NCBI GenBank assembly: GCA_023392945.1
Contig: JAEWNB010000007.1
Coordinates: forward strand, 1 to 43,478
Length of the DNA: 43,478 bases
Source of the DNA: Bacteroidota bacterium
GTDB taxonomy: Bacteria; Bacteroidota; Bacteroidia; Bacteroidales; WCHB1-69
Reading direction: 5' to 3'
In this document: positions 8,177 to 16,634 of the stretch, piece by piece
Position numbering within the stretch: the first letter of the stretch is position 1
How the letters are laid out: each line of letters begins with the position of its first letter
The notes under the pieces: model-generated
The model's database searches: none
Seen by the model: the letters and a program-made list of their open reading frames with translations, nothing else
What the model was told of the DNA's origin: nothing
Position numbers and translations under genes: made by a program

Positions 8177-9260
8177 ATGATTACTAACGAACAAGTTAAA
8201 GATTTATCTAAAAGACTCGATGAGTTAAGGAGGTTTCTTTGACATCGACAAAAAAATTGAGGAAATAAGCTCAAAAGAGGCAGTTACTCATCAGGATGGC
8301 TTTTGGGAAGATCCAAAAGAAGCTGAGAAATTAATGAAAGAAATCAGTTTTATCAAATCCTGGGTCGAAGAGTATAATAATGCCCTAAATCGTTTTGATG
8401 ATTTATCTGTTTTATTTGAATTTTTTGAAGCGGGTGAAGCTAGTGAAAGTGAAATTGATGATTCTTATTCCAAAGCTCTGAATGCTATTGAAAAACTGGA
8501 ATTCAGAAATATGATGCGTGATGAGGAAGACAGGCTGGGCGTTGTCCTGACCATTAACTCGGGTGCCGGAGGAACAGAAAGTTGCGACTGGGCTGAAATG
8601 CTTCTTCGAATGTATATTCGCTGGGGTGAACGCAACAATTATGTAATCAAAATTCTGGACCGGCAGGAAGGAGATGTTGCCGGTATCAAGTCGGCAACTT
8701 TGGAACTTGACGGACCTTATGGCTATGGCTATCTGAAAAGTGAGAACGGCGTTCACAGACTCGTCCGACTATCACCTTTTGATTCTGCTAATCGTCGCCA
8801 CACCTCTTTTGCATCAGTGTTCGCCTACCCTATTATCAATGATGAGATAGAAATAAATGTCAATCCCGCAGATATTAGTTGGGACACCTATCGTTCCAGT
8901 GGCCCCGGAGGGCAGAATGTTAACAAAGTAGAAACGGCAGTGCGCCTGCACCACGAACCATCAGGCATCATCGTGGAGTGTCAGGAAACACGTTCTCAAC
9001 TGCAAAATCGTGAAAAAGCGCTTCAAATGCTTAAATCACAACTTTATCAGATTGAATTGGAAAAAAAACGTGAGAAGATTTCTGAAATCGAAAGTAGCAA
9101 AAAGAGAATTGAATGGGGATCACAAATCAGGAGTTATGTGATGCAACCTTATAAAATGGTTAAAGATTTACGTACCCGATACGAAACATCAAATGTAAAC
9201 GCTGTTATGGATGGTGACTTAGACGGCTTTATTAAGACCTATTTAATGTCAACACACTAA
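8177..9260 (+). CDS. prfB: Peptide chain release factor 2, with programmed +1 frameshift
   Basis: Zero frame: ATG at 8177 encodes 21 residues ending LDELRRFL and meets TGA at 8240-8242. Shifting +1 after CTT continues at GAC (8241) as DIDKKIEEI and runs to 9260, giving a 360-residue RF2, close to the usual length. The recoding site is AGGAGG (8228-8233), three bases, then CTTTGAC, the same layout as in E. coli prfB. Functional motifs are intact: SPF stop-codon recognition (RLVRLSPFDSANRRHTS) and GGQ peptidyl-hydrolysis loop (SSGPGGQNVNK). It recognises UGA and UAA, and the in-frame UGA gives autoregulation. A start at 8334 would lose the N-terminal domain. thiL lies convergently 10 bases beyond the stop. 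Confidence 0.96.
8228..8243 (+). promoter_or_regulatory. RF2 programmed frameshift site
   Basis: AGGAGG, then TTT, then CTT-TGA-C. The UGA stop is slowly decoded when RF2 is scarce, and the ribosome slips +1 on CUU-U. The Shine-Dalgarno-like stimulator is notable in a lineage that scarcely uses such sites for initiation. Confidence 0.93.
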
Positions 9261-9270
9261 AAATAAGTGA

Positions 9271-10323
9271 TTATTTCTCTGTCTTATCGGTATTCTCGAC
9301 AAATCCCTGTGCTTTAAGAGGTAAAAGGCATTCGTCATTGGTTATCAGATTTTTTCCTGCTGTCTCTTCATGCATATAGCCTATTACAGAAATATTCTTG
9401 AGCTGACTGATTTTCTCAAAATCATCCTGCTTAATAGTAAAAAGCAATTCATAATCTTCTCCACCATTAAGTGCTACAGTAGTAGCCACAATTTTGAATT
9501 CTTTAAGCGTAGTGAAAGTGAGCGTATCAACCGGAATTTTATTTTCATAGATAGTACATCCCTTATGAGAAGCATTACAAACATGTATCAACGCTGAAGC
9601 AATGCCATCTGAAACATTGATCATGGAAGTTGGCATGATCTCACTCTTTTGTAAGCTATTAATAATATCAAAAGGCGGTTCCGGCTTTAACTGCCGTTCC
9701 AGGAGATAATCATACCCATTGAAATTGGGCTGAACATTTGGATTAACCTCAAAAACTTTCTTTTCACGCTCTAACAAGATCAGTCCTGTATAAGCTGCTC
9801 CAAAATCACCGGATACGCAAATCAATTCCTTCTCTTTAGCCCCATCACGTTTAACAATTTTATCATTTTCAGCATCACCAAAAGCATTCACAGCAATAAT
9901 CAATCCTGTATGAGAAGCAGAAATATCAAGTCCAACCAAATCTATAGAGTACTTTTTACAACACACAAATACGCCATCCATAATTTCCTGCATGGCTTCC
10001 ATGGAGAAACGATTTGAAACAGCAATACTTAAAGAAATTTGGGTAGGAATTGCATTCATAGCCAAAATATCGGAAAGAGCTACCACAACAGACTTGTATC
10101 CTAAATGTTTCAGAGGAAAATAGGTCAAATCAAAATGAATATTTTCAACAAAGAGTCTTGAACTGGTAGCAATATTTCCCTTTGTTGGTCTGATTATTGA
10201 AGCATCAGAGCCAATTCCTAATATGGAAGAAGGTTGCGTTAACCGAAATTTTTCACTTAACTTTTCAATTAGGGCAAACTTCCCTAATTGCGAAATTTCA
10301 TTTCTTTGATTATTATCAAGCAT
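9271..10323 (-). CDS. thiL: ThiL-like thiamine-monophosphate kinase with altered active-site motifs
   Basis: A 350-residue PurM/ThiL-fold protein; ThiL phosphorylates thiamine monophosphate to the diphosphate with ATP. Clear family stretches are YFPLKHLGYKSVVVALSDIL, VSGDFGAAYTGLILLEREK, NVSDGIAS and NGGEDYELLFTI. Several usual catalytic motifs are changed. GIGDDAA is GIGSDAS (S39-D40). The TTDxLxEGVHF motif reads SSRLFVENIHF, with R56 in place of the metal-binding aspartate. GGDTT is GLDIS (131-135). The aspartates at D40, D85 (LSDI), D133 and in NVSDG remain. Either activity is weakened or the substrate has changed. It lies 15 bases after prs and is likely in one operon with it. The fold call is firm; the kinase function is uncertain. 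Confidence 0.78.
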   Translation of the reverse strand: MLDNNQRNEISQLGKFALIEKLSEKFRLTQPSSILGIGSDASIIRPTKGNIATSSRLFVENIHFDLTYFPLKHLGYKSVVVALSDILAMNAIPTQISLSIAVSNRFSMEAMQEIMDGVFVCCKKYSIDLVGLDISASHTGLIIAVNAFGDAENDKIVKRDGAKEKELICVSGDFGAAYTGLILLEREKKVFEVNPNVQPNFNGYDYLLERQLKPEPPFDIINSLQKSEIMPTSMINVSDGIASALIHVCNASHKGCTIYENKIPVDTLTFTTLKEFKIVATTVALNGGEDYELLFTIKQDDFEKISQLKNISVIGYMHEETAGKNLITNDECLLPLKAQGFVENTDKTEK

Positions 10324-10338
10324 CTAAAACCTTTTTAG

Positions 10339-11274
10339 TTAAGATGAAAAATAGTGAGAAGAAATTGACGTATTGTCCATTACACTTCTGATAACATCAG
10401 CAAGAAATTCTGATACAGATACTACCTGAACTTTTGAAGAAGAACGCTTTAAAGGAATTGTATCGGTAATAATGAGTTTTTCTAAAACTGAATTTTCAAC
10501 ATTTTCAAGGCCACTGCCTGACAAAAGGGCATGGGCACACATCGCAAATACACTTTTAGCCCCCAACTCTTTGATTAGCTTTGCAGCTTTACATAAAGTC
10601 CCACCGGTATCAATAATGTCATCCACTAAAATCACATTTTTATCCTTTACATCACCGATAATTTGCAAAGTGGCTACTTCATTTTGTTTTTCACGTTGTT
10701 TAAATCCGATAGCAAGATCGCAATTCAGAAATTTGGCATAGGAAGAAGCCCGTTTAGTCCCCCCTGTATCAGGAGAAACAATACAAAGATTATCCAAATT
10801 AAGGCTTTTTATATAGGGAAGAAATACTGTTGAAGAATAGAGGTGGTCAACAGGAATTTCAAAAAAACCCTGAATCTGATCAACATGTAAATCCATGGTG
10901 ATGAGCCTGTCAATACCAGCTACGGTATAGAGATTAGCCATCAATTTTGCTCCAATGGAGGTTCTGGGTTTATCCTTACGATCTTGTCGGGCATAGCCGA
11001 AATAAGGCACTACAGCAATGATTTTTCGGGCAGAAGCGCGTTTTGCGGCATCAATAAGGATTAATAATTCCAAAATATTTTCAGCCGGAGAGAAAGTAGG
11101 CTGAATGATAAAAACATGTTTTCCTCTTATCGTTTCATTGTAATAGGCTTGAATTTCACCATCACGAAACTGGGCAATATCTACTTTTAAGAGAGGAAGA
11201 TTTAAATGTTCTGAGATTTTTTTTGCTAATTCAGGATTAGCTCTACCGGCAACAAGGGCAATGTCTGACTGCAT
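10339..11274 (-). CDS. prs: Ribose-phosphate pyrophosphokinase (PRPP synthase)
   Basis: It makes PRPP from ribose 5-phosphate and ATP for nucleotide, histidine and NAD synthesis. Signatures include FRDGEIQ, FGYARQDRKDKPRTSIGAK, MDLHVDQIQGFF and the PRPP loop VDDIIDTGGTL. The open frame extends up to 11352, but the ATG at 11274 (MQSDIALVAGRANPEL) gives the family length (311 residues) and lies just downstream of a promoter box at 11327-11320; the longer start would be upstream of the promoter. thiL follows in the same direction. Confidence 0.95.
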   Translation of the reverse strand: MQSDIALVAGRANPELAKKISEHLNLPLLKVDIAQFRDGEIQAYYNETIRGKHVFIIQPTFSPAENILELLILIDAAKRASARKIIAVVPYFGYARQDRKDKPRTSIGAKLMANLYTVAGIDRLITMDLHVDQIQGFFEIPVDHLYSSTVFLPYIKSLNLDNLCIVSPDTGGTKRASSYAKFLNCDLAIGFKQREKQNEVATLQIIGDVKDKNVILVDDIIDTGGTLCKAAKLIKELGAKSVFAMCAHALLSGSGLENVENSVLEKLIITDTIPLKRSSSKVQVVSVSEFLADVIRSVMDNTSISSHYFSS

Positions 11275-11319
11275 AATATACTGATTTTTAAACGTTTTAA
11301 TATCAAAGATCGTACTTTG

Positions 11320-11327
11320 CAAAAGTA
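11320..11327 (-). promoter_or_regulatory. -7 promoter box for prs
   Basis: TACTTTTG on the minus strand, about 45 bases before the chosen ATG. It fixes the prs start as the internal ATG at 11274. Confidence 0.55.
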
Positions 11328-11383
11328 GAACATTTTTTAGAACTATAGCCAATCCGACGCAAGAAAAATAAAAGAAAAATCGT

Positions 11384-11391
11384 TACCTTTG
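11384..11391 (+). promoter_or_regulatory. -7 promoter box for the nucleoside phosphorylase operon
   Basis: TACCTTTG matches TAnnTTTG 47 bases before the ATG at 11439. It is divergent from the prs promoter about 60 bases away. Confidence 0.55.
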
Positions 11392-11438
11392 CAATTTAAT
11401 AATAATAACTGATTTTTTTTGTCAAACTATACCACATT

Positions 11439-12302
11439 ATGAAAATAGAAGCCTCTGAATTACCTCTACAACCGGGAGGTCAAATATATCATCTTAATTT
11501 ATCCCCGGATGAGTTAGCCGACACCGTTATTCTTGTTGGGGACCCCGGAAGAGTAGATACCATTTCACAGAGATTTGATAAAGTACTCCTCAAAAGAAAG
11601 AACCGTGAATTGATAACGCATACGGGGACTTTAAAAGGGAACCCGATTTCTGTACTTTCAACGGGCATGGGAACAGACAATATTGATATTGTGATGAACG
11701 AACTTGATGCACTTGCGAATATTGACCTTAAAACTTTAGAAATTAAAAAAGAACATAAGTCATTGACACTTATTAGAATAGGAACTTGCGGAGCACTGCA
11801 ACCCGATATTCCAATACATAGTTTTATTGCTTCTGCTTATGGTTTTGGATTTGACGGACTGTTACAGTTTTACCGCCATGATAATCTATCAAAAGATGAA
11901 ATAGTAAATGCTTTTATTGAACAAACCGGGTGGGATGAAAAATTACCATTTCCCTATTGTATTCCGGCTAATCAGGAATTGCTTGACCGCATTGGACATG
12001 ATATGATTCAAGGTGTTACAGCAAGTGCTCCGGGTTTTTTCGGACCACAGGGACGTGTTCTTCGAACAGAATTAATGTTTCCGAATTTAAATAGTAAAAT
12101 TGAGCAATTTAACTACAACGGTTTGAAAATTAGCAATATGGAAATGGAATGCTCGGCCATTTATGGTCTGGGATCTATATTTGGACACAAAACGCTGACC
12201 TGTTGCCTTGCCATCGCTAACAGAGTAACCAAAAAATTCTCCGATGGTTATCACAACGAGATGAATAAACTGATTGATACGGTTTTGGAAAGAATATTTT
12301 AA
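11439..12302 (+). CDS. Nucleoside phosphorylase (uridine phosphorylase-like, PNP/UDP family)
   Basis: The protein has 287 residues. The phosphate-binding start LVGDPGRVDTISQRFD is present, then THTGTLKGNPISVLSTGMG, IRIGTCGALQPDI and the ribose-binding SNMEMECSAIYGLGSIFG, as in the hexameric NP-I family (UdP, DeoD). Phosphorolysis of nucleosides to base and (deoxy)ribose 1-phosphate is expected; the base specificity cannot be read from the sequence. The class II aldolase gene begins 7 bases after its stop, so the two are almost surely co-transcribed, suggesting a linked step on the released sugar phosphate. Confidence 0.88.
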   Translation: MKIEASELPLQPGGQIYHLNLSPDELADTVILVGDPGRVDTISQRFDKVLLKRKNRELITHTGTLKGNPISVLSTGMGTDNIDIVMNELDALANIDLKTLEIKKEHKSLTLIRIGTCGALQPDIPIHSFIASAYGFGFDGLLQFYRHDNLSKDEIVNAFIEQTGWDEKLPFPYCIPANQELLDRIGHDMIQGVTASAPGFFGPQGRVLRTELMFPNLNSKIEQFNYNGLKISNMEMECSAIYGLGSIFGHKTLTCCLAIANRVTKKFSDGYHNEMNKLIDTVLERIF

Positions 12303-12309
12303 AAATTGT

Positions 12310-12938
12310 ATGATGATAACAGAACTACATTTTGACGCATTCATAGAGGCTGCCCATCTTATTGGAAAATTGCAGCTTCTTCATTGTAGTAGCGGCAATC
12401 TGTCTTGGAGAGTAGACAACGAAGTGATGATTTCTGCTACCGGATCATGGTTGCCAAACATTCAAAAAAAAAAATCGCCATACTGGATTTGGAATCCGGG
12501 CGATCGCTCAACAACGTTAAACCCTCAATGGAACACCTTTTTCATCTGGGTGTTATGAGGCAACGGAAGGATGTAAATGTTGTTTTACATTTTCAATCGG
12601 AGTATGCCACTACCATTTCCTGTATGAAAGAAAAACCATCCAATTTTAATATCATTTCGGAAATCCCTTATCATATTGGAAAAATTATTGCCATTGTTCC
12701 CTATTTTGTTCCCGGGACACCTCAACTTGCGAATGCTGTTGTGGAGGCTTTGAAAGATACAAATGCATGCTTGCTTTCCAATCACGGACAGGTTGTTTGC
12801 GGAAAGGATTTTGAATCTGTAATGGAAAGAGCTGTTTTTCTCGAAATTGCATGCCGAATCATGGTACAATCCGGTATGAATTACAATGTTCTGAGCTCAA
12901 CAGATGTTGCTACACTGGAACAACTTGGCAAAAAATAA
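12310..12938 (+). pseudogene. Class II aldolase/adducin-family gene, frame broken at an A11 run
   Basis: The first frame starts at 12310 (MMITELHFDAFIEAAHLIGK, SSGNLSWRVDNEVMISATGS, WLPNIQ). After the run of 11 A (12464-12474) it goes into nonsense. The -1 frame then continues as KKKIAILDLESGRSLNNVKP, MEHLFHLGVMRQRKDVNVVL, HFQSEYATTISC and LLSNHGQVVCG, the remainder of a class II aldolase (about 209 residues in total). One more A would restore the gene (NIQKKKIAILDL). Apart from the shift, both halves are well preserved, with no other stop. Causes could be a sequencing error, a true recent mutation, phase variation, or transcript/ribosome slippage on the homopolymer. The metal HxH site reads HFQ here. 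Sugar-phosphate cleavage is the family role; the substrate is unknown. Confidence 0.82.
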
Positions 12939-13003
12939 AATTGACAATTTTATTTTCAAAACAAAAAGTACTATATTCTTAACTATCTATTTTCTATATA
13001 TTT

Positions 13004-13648
13004 ATGAATTATCAAATTACAACGATTACAATATTATTACTCTTACTATTTAATCCATTGTTTTCACAAGAAACCACGCCAAAAACAAGCCAAAATAAAT
13101 TTTCTTACAAAGGGTTTTCCGGGGGAATGTTCCTTCTCAGCGGCTATTCGGTTGGCAAAACTTTTCAGGTAAAAATCTCAGACAACACTTTCAGAAATGT
13201 GGATGCCACAGGCGGCATTTTCGGTCTGGGTGGAAATCTGGGCTTCCATTTTGGAAAACATATGAGATTTGGTGGAGAAGGATATGTCTCCAATACCTAT
13301 TATGAAAATGGAAGTCGTTTCAGAATCGGCTGGGGAGGTATATTTGCAGAATATATGTATCAGCTCAAAAAATTTATTCCTTTTGCAGGAGTAACAATAG
13401 GCGGAGGAAAATTCACCAATACCTATTTTCCAGAAAAGCCATCCGATGATCTTGCGACAAGTTCTGTCGTTTACAAGAAAAAAGGTATTTTTATCATCAC
13501 TCCTTTTATCGGAACTGACTTTATTCTGACAGAAAAATTACATCTAAGATTTAGGATTGATTATCTTTTTGCCCCGGCAGCCATGATAAAAGAACCCGAT
13601 TTTAGCACGGGAGCAAGATTTTATTTAGGTGTGCTCTTTTGCAAATAA
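13004..13648 (+). CDS. Small outer-membrane beta-barrel protein
   Basis: 214 residues with a signal peptide (MNYQITTITILLLLLFNPLF, cleavage near SQ-ET). It has alternating amphipathic strands rich in G and aromatic residues (LGFHFGKHMRFGGEGYVSN, RIGWGGIFAEYMYQL, FAGVTIGGGKF, TPFIGTDFIL) and an end strand GARFYLGVLFCK. This fits an eight- to ten-stranded OmpW/OmpX-like barrel. No specific family is recognised. It follows the aldolase by 65 bases, and no promoter box was seen in between, so it may share the operon. Its function is unknown. Confidence 0.7.
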   Translation: MNYQITTITILLLLLFNPLFSQETTPKTSQNKFSYKGFSGGMFLLSGYSVGKTFQVKISDNTFRNVDATGGIFGLGGNLGFHFGKHMRFGGEGYVSNTYYENGSRFRIGWGGIFAEYMYQLKKFIPFAGVTIGGGKFTNTYFPEKPSDDLATSSVVYKKKGIFIITPFIGTDFILTEKLHLRFRIDYLFAPAAMIKEPDFSTGARFYLGVLFCK

Positions 13649-13704
13649 ATTGATTTTCTGTTTATTGTCAGATATCAAATTAGACTTTTTAAATTCTCAA
13701 TTTA

Positions 13705-14718
13705 TCAATCCGAATTAATCCAATCATAGAATTCATCCAATTTTGTGGGATTCTCTTTAAACCACTGCTGGGCTTTTTCTTGAGATGAACTAATATAATA
13801 GCAATAAGTTTCCATATAATCACTATTGGCTATATAATTAAAAAAAGGAATATAGAAATTCCACCATAACCCTTTTTTATTTTTACTCATCTTCTCACCA
13901 AGCATTTTAAAAAACTTTGTACTATTTTCCTTAAAAATAACCTCATCCGTTTTATTTGCATTCTCTGCGTTGTCCTTAGTAGCTTCAAGCATGGAAAGCA
14001 TTGTCTCAATTCCAAAGAACTCTTTTTCTGTGTCTTCAGTATTGACTACTATATTGATTGTATTGGGATCCAGCGTGTCTTTTTTAACATTACCGGCAAA
14101 CTGACTCCTAAGCAAGCTATATGCTTCCGGAGATCTGTCTGAATTGGGCTCTAGAAACAAAAAGAAATGAAAGCAAAGTATACTCTTTATCCTTTCATGT
14201 CTGTCACTCATTAAATAACCCAAAAGCAAATGACTGCTAGCGTGGGTTGGCATAATATAAATTGCACTTGTTAAAGCCTCTTCTGCTTTATCGTAATATT
14301 CTGCGTTATAATAAGTCAAACCAAGATTATAGTATAGGAGATGTTCATTCTTATTTTTCTTAATAGCACTTTTAAAAAGCTTAATGGCTTCTTCTGTTTT
14401 TCCGATGTAGTCAAGACAGGAGCCTTTTATAATATAAGCTAAAGACTCATATTCTGATTTTTTGCCGATAACTTTATTTGCATGTTCAATAGATTTATAA
14501 TAATCTTCAGCATACATGTATGATAAGGCTATTTCGTAATTTGCAATCAAAGAATTGGGGTCAATTTCAAGTGCCTGTTTGTAAATATCAATTGCTTTAA
14601 AATATTCCTGCTTATCGTGATATTTGATACCTTCAGCAATCAAATTATCAAGTTGGCTTTGCGCTGATAATAAATTTATCATCAACAGTATTGCTAAAAT
14701 AAAAGAGAATCTTTTCAT
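13705..14718 (-). CDS. Secreted/periplasmic TPR-repeat protein
   Basis: 337 residues with a signal peptide (MKRFSFILAILLMINLLSAQ). About five tetratricopeptide repeats fill residues 22-200 (for example KYHDKQEYFKAIDIYKQALE, YYNLGLTYYNAEYYDKAEEA). A non-repeat C-terminal half follows, with GLWWNFYIPFFNYIANSDYM and a C-terminal WFKENPTKLDEFYDWINSD. The tail, without TPRs, recurs in TPR proteins of Bacteroidota (from memory). It is probably a protein-interaction scaffold; its partner is unknown. It is convergent with the barrel gene and divergent from hutH. Confidence 0.75.
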   Translation of the reverse strand: MKRFSFILAILLMINLLSAQSQLDNLIAEGIKYHDKQEYFKAIDIYKQALEIDPNSLIANYEIALSYMYAEDYYKSIEHANKVIGKKSEYESLAYIIKGSCLDYIGKTEEAIKLFKSAIKKNKNEHLLYYNLGLTYYNAEYYDKAEEALTSAIYIMPTHASSHLLLGYLMSDRHERIKSILCFHFFLFLEPNSDRSPEAYSLLRSQFAGNVKKDTLDPNTINIVVNTEDTEKEFFGIETMLSMLEATKDNAENANKTDEVIFKENSTKFFKMLGEKMSKNKKGLWWNFYIPFFNYIANSDYMETYCYYISSSQEKAQQWFKENPTKLDEFYDWINSD

Positions 14719-14770
14719 TGAATGATGTTTTGGTTACATAACGATTGATTATAATAAAACTAATATCTTT

Positions 14771-14778
14771 CAAAAGTA
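14771..14778 (-). promoter_or_regulatory. -7 promoter box for the TPR gene
   Basis: TACTTTTG on the minus strand, 52 bases before the ATG at 14718. Confidence 0.5.
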
Positions 14779-14888
14779 CAGTTCACAAAATTAATAAACA
14801 TTTTGAACAATCAACAATACAACTCAAAGAAAATTGAATAAAAGAAATCAGGAAAGGGCAATCCTTTAAATGAGAAAATTTATTTTTG

Positions 14889-14896
14889 TACTTTTG
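14889..14896 (+). promoter_or_regulatory. -7 promoter box for hutH
   Basis: TACTTTTG, 37 bases before the ATG at 14934. A second match, TATTTTTG, directly abuts it at 14881-14888, so the exact start point is open. Confidence 0.5.
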
Positions 14897-14933
14897 CAAG
14901 ATAAGAAAATCTAATAAAAGTTATAAATAATAA

Positions 14934-16430
14934 ATGAAAGCACACACCATTTCAAGCAAATTGTTGAGTATCGAAAAAGTTGGCAAAATCATTAAAAACC
15001 ATGCCAAAATTAAATTATCTGAAGAATCTGCCAATGCAATAAAAAAATGCCGGTTATATCTTGATGAAAAGATGAAAAAGAGCAAACACCCTGTTTATGG
15101 GGTTACTACCGGTTTCGGTTCCCTTTGCGACAGAACTATTTCCATAGAAGAGTTGTCACAACTACAAAGAAATCTGGTTGTTTCTCATGCTTGTGGAATG
15201 GGGGATGAAGTTCCTCAGGAAATAGTAAAAATAATGCTTCTTCTAAAGATTCAATCACTATCTTATGGAAATTCGGGAGTACAGCTCGTGACGGTTGAAA
15301 GGTTGATGGATTTTTTCAACAAAGGAGTCTATCCGGTTGTATATCAGCAGGGTTCATTAGGTGCTTCAGGAGATTTAGCTCCATTAGCACATCTTTCGCT
15401 TCCATTATTAGGATTGGGAGAGGTTTATTACAAAAATAAAAAATATGATGCTGCAGAGATTAATAAAAAGTTCGGTTGGGAACCTATTACCCTCCAATCT
15501 AAAGAGGGGTTGGCTCTGCTCAACGGGACTCAGTTTATGAGTGCCTATGCTGTTTGGCTACTATTGAAGTCGGAAAAATTATCGCAAGTAGCCGACTTGA
15601 TTGGAGCCATTTCCTTAGAAGCATTTGACGGCCGAAGAGAACCTTTCAACATGGCAGTTCATTTTGTCCGCCCCCATTCAGGGCAGATTATGACGGCTAC
15701 CTTTATCAATAGCTTGCTTGAGGGATCTGAAATTATCGGACGTCCCAAAAAACATGTTCAGGACCCCTACTCTTTCAGATGTATGCCGCAAGTCCACGGA
15801 GCCACCAAAGATACCATCCAACATGTGTACGAAGTGGTTGATATTGAAATCAATTCGGTAACCGATAACCCGACTGTTTTCCCGGATGAGGACCTCATTA
15901 TCTCGGCTGGTAATTTTCACGGACAACCGTTGGCGCTGGTACTTGATTTTCTCACCATTGCCATGGCTGAATTGGGCAATATTTCTGAAAGAAGAATTTA
16001 TCAACTCATCTCCGGGAAACATGAATTACCCTCTTTTCTTGTGAAAAATCCCGGTCTTAACTCTGGTTTTATGATTCCGCAATACACAGCAGCGTCTATT
16101 GTAAATCAAAATAAAGCATTTACAATGCCATGTTCAACAGACTCCATTGAATCCTCTCAAGGACAGGAAGATCACGTTAGCATGGGCGCAAATGCTGCTA
16201 CCAAAGCATATTTGGTTATCAATAATGTCGAAAAAATACTTTCTATTGAGCTTTTAAATGCCGCTCAGGCCCTTGAATTCAGAAGACCTTTGAAATCATC
16301 GCCATATATTGAACAACTTATTGAACAATACCGATACCATGTTCCTTTCGTTGAAAACGATACTGTTATGTATCAGCTCATGCAAAAATCTCTTGAATTT
16401 GTTAAGGGAATTGATTTAATAATTCCCTGA
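14934..16430 (+). CDS. hutH: Histidine ammonia-lyase
   Basis: 498 residues. It deaminates L-histidine to urocanate, the first step of histidine degradation. The self-made MIO cofactor triad A144-S145-G146 lies in GSLGASGDLAPLAHLSLP, and the family blocks YGVTTGFGSL, GNFHGQPLAL and SIESSQGQEDHVSMG are intact. It is transcribed alone from a promoter box at 14889. The downstream enzyme FtcD-FchA is in the window 20 kb away; urocanase and imidazolonepropionase are not. A 7-bp inverted repeat (16406-16412 with 16421-16427) overlaps the 3' end. Confidence 0.95.
   Translation: MKAHTISSKLLSIEKVGKIIKNHAKIKLSEESANAIKKCRLYLDEKMKKSKHPVYGVTTGFGSLCDRTISIEELSQLQRNLVVSHACGMGDEVPQEIVKIMLLLKIQSLSYGNSGVQLVTVERLMDFFNKGVYPVVYQQGSLGASGDLAPLAHLSLPLLGLGEVYYKNKKYDAAEINKKFGWEPITLQSKEGLALLNGTQFMSAYAVWLLLKSEKLSQVADLIGAISLEAFDGRREPFNMAVHFVRPHSGQIMTATFINSLLEGSEIIGRPKKHVQDPYSFRCMPQVHGATKDTIQHVYEVVDIEINSVTDNPTVFPDEDLIISAGNFHGQPLALVLDFLTIAMAELGNISERRIYQLISGKHELPSFLVKNPGLNSGFMIPQYTAASIVNQNKAFTMPCSTDSIESSQGQEDHVSMGANAATKAYLVINNVEKILSIELLNAAQALEFRRPLKSSPYIEQLIEQYRYHVPFVENDTVMYQLMQKSLEFVKGIDLIIP
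16406..16427 (+). terminator. Possible short hairpin at hutH 3' end
   Basis: GGGAATT pairs with AATTCCC across eight bases, ending right before the TGA stop, and T-rich sequence follows. A 7-bp stem alone is weak evidence. Confidence 0.35.
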
Positions 16431-16634
16431 TGTTTTCCCATCTTTGTGATGAATAAAGTAAATACATGACAAATAATAAAATTCATCCTATACAAGAAAA
16501 TACTTTGGATTTCGGCATTTTGGATTTGAAGTGGTGCTTTTCGTTACCATCGCTAAAGCAATAAATTTCCGGCATAAGTTCTTTATTCCAAAATCATTAC
16601 TTGTTTAAATGAATAATAAAAAATGAATATATAA

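Noticed and set aside
9241..9290. Short CACT/AGTG and AAATAA/TTATTT repeats between prfB and thiL as terminators
   Set aside because: Stems are 4-6 bp and AT-rich; not above background.
16466..16564. 32-codon ORF on the plus strand between hutH and patB
   Set aside because: No recognisable family, no promoter or conserved context; the 204-base gap can hold such an ORF by chance.
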